Source: Panaeolus papilionaceus (taxonomy: Eukaryota > Basidiomycota > Agaricomycetes > Agaricales). Taken from it: a DNA stretch of 64,000 bases. Positions 56,107-64,000 of the stretch are shown here, piece after piece. The position numbers and the translations under genes were made by a program. Location of the stretch: assembly GCA_015501605.1 (NCBI GenBank), contig JADNRZ010000007.1, positions 744,001 to 808,000 of the forward strand, read 5' to 3'. Each line of letters opens with the position of its first letter. Positions within the stretch are counted from its first letter, which is position 1. The notes beneath the pieces are model-generated. The model ran no database searches. It had not been told where the DNA came from and worked only from the letters and a program-made list of their open reading frames with translations.

Positions 56107-59100
56107 ATGTCCAACAATTCACGTCAGTCAAAGTCGAATAGGAAACAACCTCAGGACCAGAACGCTGCTCGGTAATTTACCTTTTTTCCCTCCGATTTTA
56201 TCTTGATTTTATATGAATTTATCTAGTCGGCCTAATGCCTGGGGTTCGGGTGCCCGTGCGTCGCCCACTTTCTCCTCCTCGAACGCACCACCGCCTCGTC
56301 AGCAACAGCAACAACACCCCCAATCTGTGAATCAACCTCATACTTTCACACCCTTGGCCCAGTCAAACGGTGCTCGCTCAGATAACTCGCGCGACCGTGT
56401 TCTTCAGTCATTGACAGGTCTAACTGTGCGTTTCCATCATGCGCTATATTCTCATCGCTCATCAACCTCATATATATATTCTATACCACTTTTTAATCTC
56501 ATATAGGGTACCACCGTCACTCTCACCAACAAGGCAGGTCAACGCTATGAAGGCGTTGTTGGATCCACTGCTGGTGAAGGCGACACTCCAGGTGTTACCC
56601 TCAAAGACGTCAAAGAGGTCGGTGTCCCAGGCGCACCCCTTAAAGATTCTCTCTTTATCGCGTCCGCCAACATTGATACTTTTACGTCGGGCCCTGCCGA
56701 CTCTAGACCTACCAATGGCGATTGTGCGTTCCTACTGCTTACTCCATTCACTGCATATCATCTACTTACCCATGTCTGCATAGCTTTTAGGACCGATACT
56801 GACATTAGCCAAAAGAAGGGTTTGGGTGGAAAAGAACGCGAGTTGCAGGCATGGGCTCCAAGTGGTGATGCTAGTGGTGCTTTAGGAGGCGACGATGATA
56901 CTTTTGGTCTTGGGTCAAATGGTGCTACCTCATGGGACCAGTTCACCGTAAATGAGCAGCTGTTTGGAGTTAAAGCTAGCTTTGATGAGGATGTCTACAC
57001 CACCAAGCTCGATCGTAACGCTCCGAACTTCAAGGAGCGCGAGAGACAGGCTCAAAAGATCGCCAATGAGATTATCAACGTATGTCCTCCCCTTCCATGA
57101 GCGCTCTGACCATGTATTCAAACGCATGTCATTTAGGCTACGACTAACAATCCCCACATTGCTGAGGAGCGTGGTCATGTTGTCGATGATAGTGGGGTCA
57201 ATGAGGAAGACAGGTGCGTGTTTCGTGCATGTTAATCGACATCCTACATAGCTTATACACAATTATAGATTTGGTGCAGTTGTCCGCGGTCAGAACGCCT
57301 ACATCCCTCCTGGTGCCCGCAAGGCAGCAGGTGGTGCTCCCCCTGCAACCTCTCAACCTGCGCCAACATCTGACAGCGCTGCTCCCAAGGCCGAAATTCC
57401 CAAAGTTTCTGTCAACGGACCTGACGGCACCACTGTCGCTGCACACGCCCAGTCGCCACCTTCTTCCAAAGCGGCCTCTCCTACTCCTGCAGCATCCTCC
57501 GCAACCGCTCCCAAGGTGAGTCGCAGACAGCCTGTCTCTGTGGTCGTCATACTCATCTTGCCTTGGTTACTGTCAAAATGTAGCCCCCTGCAGATCCTCT
57601 TCCTGCTTTCAGGGACTTTGTAGCGAACGAGAAGCAAAGGCTGACACAGAAGAGACAAACTCTTGTCAAGAACGATATGGATAAGCGTATGGCCGAATTG
57701 GTGAAATTCAGCCAGAGCTTCAAGGTATGGAACAGGGGTACAGTACTATGAATTGACTCCTTACGTTTCCGCTGTCATTCTAGCTAAACAAGCCCATTCC
57801 GGAGGACCTTGTTCCTATTCTCGCCAAGGATGAGGAAAAGCAGAAGATAATTAAGGAGAAAGCGAAACAGGACGCTGCTTCCGGCGATGCTCGAGCCATT
57901 GGCCCATCCACTCCAGCAACCGCATCTCGCGGTGTTGCTGTCGTTGGTAACAAAGTTGTACCAAAGGCTGTCGCTTCCCCTGTGGAAGGCAAGGCTCCTC
58001 TCCCCGCGGTTACAGCTACTATGAAGAAGGCTAGCGCAACAGGTACGACTTCAACTCCTCCCAACAAACCGGCCACAACATCGACCCCTCCTGTGACAGG
58101 CACAGCTTTGGCGTCTACCTCAACTGCGACAAGCGCGGCAACAAAGAAGATCAATATGGTGATCCAGTCCATCCCTCCTTTCAAAGGTGGAAAGGTCAAA
58201 CCAGCTACCTCGAGTCTATCTCCCACTCCCACAGCTGCGGGCAGTAGCAACGGCCCGTCGGCCCCAACAATTAACACCAACATGGCAGGGTCGAACGGTG
58301 GTGCGAATAGGGGAGGGTCCACTCTTGCAACGCCTATCTCACCCAACACAGCCGCAAACCGTTTGAATGTTAATGCTTCCTCATTCAGACCCAACCCGAA
58401 GGCAAGTGCCTTCAATCCTGTATGTGACCCATTTCTTCGTCCTCGGGACATGTTCTGATTCTCTATATAGGTTGCACCGACACCTACCAAAGCTGGTCCT
58501 GCAAGTGTCAACAACGCTTCCCATTCTGTTTCACCTAAGCCCAAACACGAATCGGTGCGTTTCCCCTTGTAGAATGACAACGAAAACTGATGATTTCCGC
58601 TTCAGCAACAGCCTGTGACACCTAATGCCTTCTTTGGCAACCGCCCCATTAAGAAAAGTGCCCCTGCGCATGTCAAGGATGATTTCAATCCTTTCAAGCA
58701 CAACAAGGTCGTAGATGCTTCCCAAGTTTGTAAGTGGTTGTGTTTATGCTTGAGTTGAAGTCGTGTTTTTAATGGATTATCTCCTTTGCGAATATAGCGG
58801 CAATGTGGCCCTACAGTGGCAAACGGTATATGCAGATGTTCCCAGCACCCCAGCACCCACCTGCGCAACATCCTCCTCATATGGGTCCTCCCATGCCCCC
58901 TCCCATGCCTCCTCCGTCTTACGAAGAAGATTCAGCTGCTCAAGCTGCCAATCGTGGCGGCTATGTGTATGCTTACCCTCCTTACGCATACCCGACTCAG
59001 GTGAGATAGCGTGACGCCAAATCATCGATGCATCATGTTGTAACATGTTCTATTTTTAGCCCATGATGCCCGGCATGGCACCTCCAGGACCTCCAGGCGC

Positions 59101-59605
59101 TTATATGCCTGGTCCATATATGCAGCACATGCCTTATCCACCTGGTATGCCTCCTCCGAATGGTATGTATCACCGTCTTTATCCAAGCTGACTTTTCAAT
59201 TGATCAAAAGTAGCCATGTATTCCCCTGCTATGGGACAAATGCCACGTAAGTCGACCAGACAGTGTTGTTGGTTCTGGACGCTCACCTATTTCTGTTCAG
59301 CCCCTCAAGCTTATATGCAACCACCACCTGGAGCATACCCGCCACCTCCTAATGGTGTTGGTCCCCGGCCTTCTATGCCCCCAACACCTATCCCGGCACA
59401 CGCACATCCATACTACCATCAGAGCCCCCAACGTATGTTATTCATGACACCCTCACCAAACAATATTGGTCTCACAGGTCGTTAATTAACTATAGTACAA
59501 CATGCATACCCCATGATGGTGCCACCACATCCTCCACCGAACATGCCACCTCACGGGTATGACACAGGCCCTGCTCCGCCCGTTCAGATGAGCGGCCACG
59601 CTTAG
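56107..59605 (+). CDS. PBP1: Ataxin-2 / Pbp1 homologue
   Basis: RNA-binding regulator of poly(A) metabolism and stress granules. The N-terminus is Gln/Pro-rich (PPPRQQQQQHPQS). The Lsm fold is TGTTVTLTNKAGQRYEGVVG...GVTLKDVKEVG...SLFIASANIDTF. The LsmAD domain is RTDTDISQKKG...SWDQFTVNEQLFGVKASFDED followed by VYTTKLDRNAPNFKERERQA and ERGHVVDDSGVNEEDRFGAV. A middle helix reads FRDFVANEKQRLTQKRQTLV. A PAM2 motif, LNVNASSFRP (LNxxAxxFxP, about 58.36 kb), would bind poly(A)-binding protein and runs on into NPKASAFNP. The C-terminus is Pro/Met/Tyr-rich (MPPPMPPPSYEED, YPPYAYP), spread over several small exons. More than ten introns. Ends SGHA. Confidence 0.92.
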
Positions 59606-60798
59606 GCGCCTCCTCTCATCAAGGACATCGCATGCATTAGCTTGGATGAAGGTTTAACAGAAGTTTGGGCGAGAATATGGGAGATTATTGCAATTGCTGT
59701 TCCTTTTCTAACCTTTTTTTTGTTCGTTTTTTTCTCGATCTGGCTTTTTTTTTCCAACCGGATCATCACTCCTTTTCTCCGTTTCTTTACCCATCCTCGT
59801 TCTCTTTTTTTTTTTTTTTTTCCCTTTTCCTTCTCTCTTTCCCCCCTTCGCATCTTTCTTGATTTGGGCCCATATCTCTTCTTGCTTTTGGGCAAGGGTC
59901 AGGTTTCTCTACTCCCCAATCAAGTTCTTTCCCCAATCCATCTTGACAAACGTTCCCATGCTATGCACCTCATTTTTGCCCTTTCTCATCACCATCGCTC
60001 TGTTCTTCATTCATCGCTTCTGTGTCCCTTGGGCATCGTTCAGTGACACATCCACGTCTTTCTGTTGTTGTTGTTGTCTGTATCTTTGTGCTGTTCTTTT
60101 AGTTTGGATCTCCCTCCCCCATTCCTATTGCCACTACCACCACCACCGCCATCATCACCACACCGCCGCCACCATTATATCGTCCCGCTGCTGTGCCTAA
60201 AGGAGGTTGTCACCAGTACTAGCCTCTTTTTATTCCTACTTGAAGACAGGGTGATTTTCTCGTTATGTGAAATGTATCTAGTTCTTCTCTCCCTGTCTTG
60301 GAGCGTACATGCACCTGTAGTATACCGTACTGCACGACGATTCAAGCCATTCCTTTTTCTTGTTTCATTTTCATTTCCTTTTCATGAGCTGAGACGACGT
60401 TTGATGAGTTAAAAAATGCTGGTTTTTAAAACTGCGTGGATAGTGTATCGATTGTTGACAATGTTGTGGGTTTGTTTCATTGTTGTATCGATACGTTAAA
60501 AATGAAACGGGGAGTGCGAAAGGGTTGTAGACAGACAGCGCTCTTATAGTCATGTCGGCGACGACATTGAAATCCGTCAATAATGAGATCCAAATGATTG
60601 GGTTATATCATGAAATGAAAGCTACATAATAAAAGAGGGTGATAAACGAATGTACAGGTCGTAATTAGACGAACAAAATTACACAAAGAATAAAAGATGG
60701 GGAGATAGAAGAGAATGGATTATCCTATGTAGACCGGGAGATAATAAATTATTTAGACCAGCAAGCATTAGCACATTTCTACTTGCTACATATATCCC
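59606..60798. other. Long pyrimidine-rich 3' region between ataxin-2 and BUB1
   Basis: About 1.2 kb without a supported gene. 59.70-60.2 kb is strongly T/C-rich on the plus strand, with a T run of about 19 near 59806-59824, a TTG repeat (about 60064-60074) and an ACCACCACC tract (about 60137). Long plus-strand open frames here (59642-60046 and others) are Phe/Ser/Leu repeats produced by the pyrimidine bias, not proteins. It may be a long 3' untranslated region of the ataxin-2 gene; convergent BUB1 ends at 60799. Confidence 0.45.
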
Positions 60799-63700
60799 CT
60801 AGAGCTTGTAACACGACAGCTCGACCTTCTTCAGCAATCCCTTCAAGGTGTTGCTCGTGCGGTTACAGTTGTTCTGCAGCCACTTCTCCATCTCTTTCCT
60901 GATCTCTGCGAGTGGTGCAACGATAGGCAGCTGACCGCCTTCCTGGACCAGTGTGGGGTTAAGAAGCATGTCAAACAGGGCAGTCCACAATTCGCCCTGC
61001 CAGTACCGCTTGAATGGTGTTGCGAGCTTGTACTTCTTCTCACCATCCTCAGTGGTGTACTCCACTAGCGAATTTGTTTGAATGTATTTCCCGAAGAGCA
61101 TGCAATAGATGATACCAGCTAGGCCGAAATAGTCCGATTGGTAGGTCCAGGAGCGGTTCTCACGGATCTCGAAGCAGTCTCGTTCATCTGTGGCCCAGTC
61201 GGCGACGAATTGCTGACCTGGAGGGAACAAACGTGTATCGATGGTGCGTCCAAAATCGATGACTTTTAGGCCCTTGTGGCTCCATCCATTTTCGCCTGTT
61301 GGCGAATATGTTCCAGACCAGGCCGCGGCGCCCCCAGGCACTTCTTCGAGCCGCAATAAGCAGTTGTCGATTTTGAGGTCGCCGTGGATAAAGCCGGCGG
61401 CATGCATGGCTTCCAGTAATCGCAGAAGCTCGATCGTGAAGAAAACAACGAGGAGTTCGTCAAGGCAAGCACCTGCTTGAGACACACCGGCTGAGACGGC
61501 GTTGTTGACGATATTGAGAAGCATGCCTTGAGGGCAAAGATCAAGAACAAGATAACTTTCGTCGGCATAAGCGTAGAGAGCATGTGGTAAAACCAAAGAA
61601 CGTCGAAGAGTAGGAGACAGAACTGAATGTAGTCGTCGTAAAACATGGTATTCCCATAGTTGGCGAGGTTTGACGACCTTGAGGGCCACCAAGGATGACG
61701 ATTCTTCATCTTCGTCGTCATCATCGTCCAGGTCATCATCTTCGTCGTCGCTTTCGGACATCTTGACGCCATTGTCCTTCGCCCTGAATACAGAACCAAA
61801 TCCACCCTCTCCTAGTTTATCCAGAATCATAAACCGGTGTCCTTGCAGGATTAGGGACATGGTCTGTCCCTTCTTTGCGACTTTTTCTAGGTCCGCGAGC
61901 ATATCAATCTGCTCGCCACGAAGGTTATGGAAATGGGGATCGGTGGGTATGCGGGTCATCAACGCGGAAAGTATTGAGCTGTCGAAAGGATTACATGGGT
62001 TTGGAGGACGGAATTTGGAACCAAGGGTGAGGGTATCTAGCAGGCTGAGAGATCCAGTCCGTTCCTCAAAGACGGCCACTTCTGGAGCACGCGGAGATGG
62101 TATGTTGTCTGCCGACAGACGAAGAGGTTCCAGTGGTTTATTGTGCAAATCTTCCTCCTCTTCGCCTTCCTCCTCACGCAACTCTGCAGCCAGACGTTCA
62201 GCAGCTTCAGCGGCCTTGTGTTCAGCGCGCTGTGTGTCATCTTCGCGTCGTTCACCAGGAGTACCACCGCCGCGAGTGCTAGTTGTAAACTCGAGAGTTC
62301 GCTCTGTAATGGGTGTCATCACATTGAAACGCCCAAAGCGTCCTCCCAACGGGACTTCTTGTTGGAAGGATTCCCCGTCGTCGTAGTCGTCGGGAATGTG
62401 CTCCTGAGCCAACGGCACTTGCATCTCGTAGTGCTCCGCCTGCGAGTCCTCTTCATAGTACCCGTCCTCCTCTGCTGCCTCGTGCCCTGTTCCATCTTCC
62501 ATGTGAAGATCTTCATTGTGCAAAGGCTCTTCTTCATGTTTTTCAAGCTCTTCCTCTTCCTGCTCCTCCTGAACAGTGTGGGTGAAGGTAAATGGCGTTG
62601 CTTCTGCGAGTCGACTGGGCTTGGGAACGAATTTCGCTCTAGGAGCGTTCTCATCTTGAGTAGGAGCGGAGAAAGCAGGTGTAGGATCTTTGAAGGGAGT
62701 AAAGGCAGGAGGTTTAGGGTCGGTAAAAGGTGCGAAGGCTGCGCTAGGTGTTTTCGGTGTAAATGCTGCACGGAATGGTTGTTCCTCTTCTGGAGGTCGG
62801 GTAAACACCTTGAAGGGCGTTTTAGCATTTTCGTCCATGAAAGGCGTGAATGCCGGGGTCGGTCGCGAGACTTCCTCCATCGCGTCGTGATGTGATTTGG
62901 CCCGTTCGTGTTTGGGAGATGCCTTGGGTTTCGGTGTGGGCTTTCCATGATCGTCTGTGAAAACATCCCGAAGAGGGGCCAACGGGACTGTCTTTCCAGC
63001 AGGGGTGAATACCTTGAAAACTGGGTCTGCGGCCTTTTCTTCGGGTTTTGCAAGCGCTTGAGGTGCATTTTCAGACCCTAGACGCTGCATAGACGCTGGT
63101 GGAACAACTTCCTTCAAGCCGAGCGCTGGTCGTGGTGTTGTAAATGGTGTCTTTTGCTGATTTGGGTCAACAAAGATCGAGAACTGGAAAAAATGGTCAA
63201 TACATAACACATTTTAGTATTACCAACTTTTGCTGACCTTAGCACCGGGAGTTGTCCGTGGTGGTGCATTCTCGTCCACGAAAGGTCGGAACGCTACAGC
63301 AAATGTTAACGAAACTGGTTATAATATCGCAGAAAAAGCTAACCCGTCGGCGTCTTTGCATTTGGCGCGTTCTCGTTATTCTGGTTTTGTAGGAATCCTA
63401 TCCGTGGAGCAACGACGGGGGTTACAGGTTCAACCTTCTTAAGCGGTGCATGCTTGCTTCCCGGTAGAGCTAATTTATGTGTCTTTTCGGGAGAGTTGAA
63501 CATCCCGAATACGTCTGCCAGTGCTTCCTTCGTATTTATCGTCACAGTAGGTTCTGCTCCACCCATGAGACTCTTCCGGTTCGGACGCACGCGAGTTGAT
63601 TTCTGTCCATCGTCGTTGAAGTCGACCACTGCTAACGACGACGACGAAGACGATGTGGATGCAATTGACCTTGATTCCGAAGGGGGCGGAGGACCCCACT

Positions 63701-64000
63701 TCTTGCCTAAAAGACCCATAGACCGCGCTCGTGCTTCCTGGATACTGTATTCGCCACCTTCGTCTGTCCAAAGTAGGCTCATGTTGAAGCGTAATCTCTC
63801 GGGCCGTTTCCCTTGCGCAGGTGGTGCCAGCATGAGAGCATATCGTGAAGCAGCTGTTGAGTTGAATGTGGCAGTACTTGGAACTGGGGCAGGGGTGACT
63901 GAGGGTGCTGATCGTGTGCTGGGAGCAGCTGGTGCTGGTGCTTGGGTTGAGGAAGACGGTGCTCGTTTTTGGAACTCTGCATACCGTAGCTTCAACCTCT
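60799..64000 (-). CDS. BUB1: Spindle-checkpoint kinase BUB1 (C-terminal part; N-terminus outside window)
   Basis: Runs off the right edge, so the TPR/kinetochore-binding N-terminus is missing here. Visible first: MSLLWTDEGGEYSIQEARAR and NTKEALADVFGMFNSPEK, the conserved Bub1 middle motif. Then a long disordered region with repeated AFxPFxD and DENAP units. The C-terminal kinase has FMILDKLGEGGFGSVFRAKD (Gly loop), LVALKVV (Lys), HGDLKIDNCLL (catalytic loop), LKVIDFGRTIDTRLFPPGQ (metal-binding DFG), WATDERDCFEIRENRSWTYQ, DYFGLAGIIYCMLFGKYI and YWQGELWTALFDMLLNP. The kinase looks catalytically complete. An acidic insert (DDEDDDLDDDDDEDEE) splits the N-lobe between Gly loop and Lys. It ends VELSCYKL. 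Introns near 63.22-63.29 kb and 63.34 kb. Confidence 0.92.

Noticed and set aside
59642..60412. Plus-strand open frames after the ataxin-2 homologue
   Set aside because: Phe/Ser/Leu/His runs come from a T/C-rich tract; no domain and no start context.
61670..62895. Large plus-strand open frames opposite BUB1
   Set aside because: They are the complement of acidic and Lys/Pro codons in BUB1 (Ser/Arg and Phe/Leu runs); the minus frame carries all kinase motifs.

Overview
This window looks like nuclear DNA of a basidiomycete fungus, most likely an agaricomycete mushroom (inferred from gene families and architecture, not from a search). Protein genes sit on both strands with short gaps. Nearly every gene is cut by 45-65 base introns with GTNNGT donors, CTRAY branch sites and YAG acceptors. 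The families are eukaryotic housekeeping ones plus an F-box/LRR-type protein and an alpha/beta-hydrolase relic of the kind common in mushroom genomes. Two tRNA genes are present, one with an intron. There are no bacterial operons, CRISPR arrays or viral genes.

Layout. 0.6-5.7 kb: a Sec14-like lipid-transfer protein, an unnamed coiled-coil protein and an unnamed Met/Gly-rich protein. 5.8-6.5 kb: tRNA-Gly(CCC) and tRNA-Pro(CGG). 6.6-11.8 kb: the NOM1/Sgd1 ribosome-biogenesis factor, the EFM4 lysine methyltransferase and the Pam18/Tim14 import-motor J-protein. 12.3-15.1 kb: a Upf1-like SF1 helicase with an unusual N-terminal half. 15.3-17.7 kb: carnitine acetyltransferase. 17.8-22.2 kb: RMI1, a DNAJC8/Spf31-like splicing J-protein followed by a candidate very small spliced gene, and COX11. 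22.4-28.0 kb: the RAD2/XPG nuclease, divergent from a CoA-type Nudix hydrolase. 28.3-36.0 kb: the fused biotin enzyme BIO3-BIO1, the VPS34 PI3-kinase and ketol-acid reductoisomerase ILV5. 36.4-44.7 kb: an F-box/LRR-type protein, trimethyllysine dioxygenase, homoaconitase LYS4 and a DUF1295 membrane reductase.

The most repeat-like stretch is 44.9-47.2 kb. It holds a 686 bp Tc1/mariner-pogo-like non-autonomous element with perfect terminal inverted repeats and a TA duplication, then a decayed alpha/beta-hydrolase pseudogene. 47.4-64 kb: Sde2, a Mug190/tricalbin-like SMP-C2 lipid-transfer protein, a relic with an in-frame stop, a Rieske-AIF oxidoreductase, the ataxin-2/Pbp1 homologue, and the 3' part of BUB1 running off the right edge.

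Functional threads. Carnitine metabolism is represented by trimethyllysine dioxygenase and a carnitine acetyltransferase that appears to carry both mitochondrial and peroxisomal signals. Lysine, branched-chain amino acid and biotin synthesis are represented by LYS4, ILV5 and BIO3-BIO1, the last two with TGACTCA (Gcn4/CpcA-type) sites upstream. Genome maintenance is represented by RMI1, RAD2 and BUB1. I see no dedicated gene cluster; these look like ordinary neighbours. Exon boundaries were set by hand from splice consensus and reading frame. Several multi-exon models close exactly in frame, but none is backed by transcript data.
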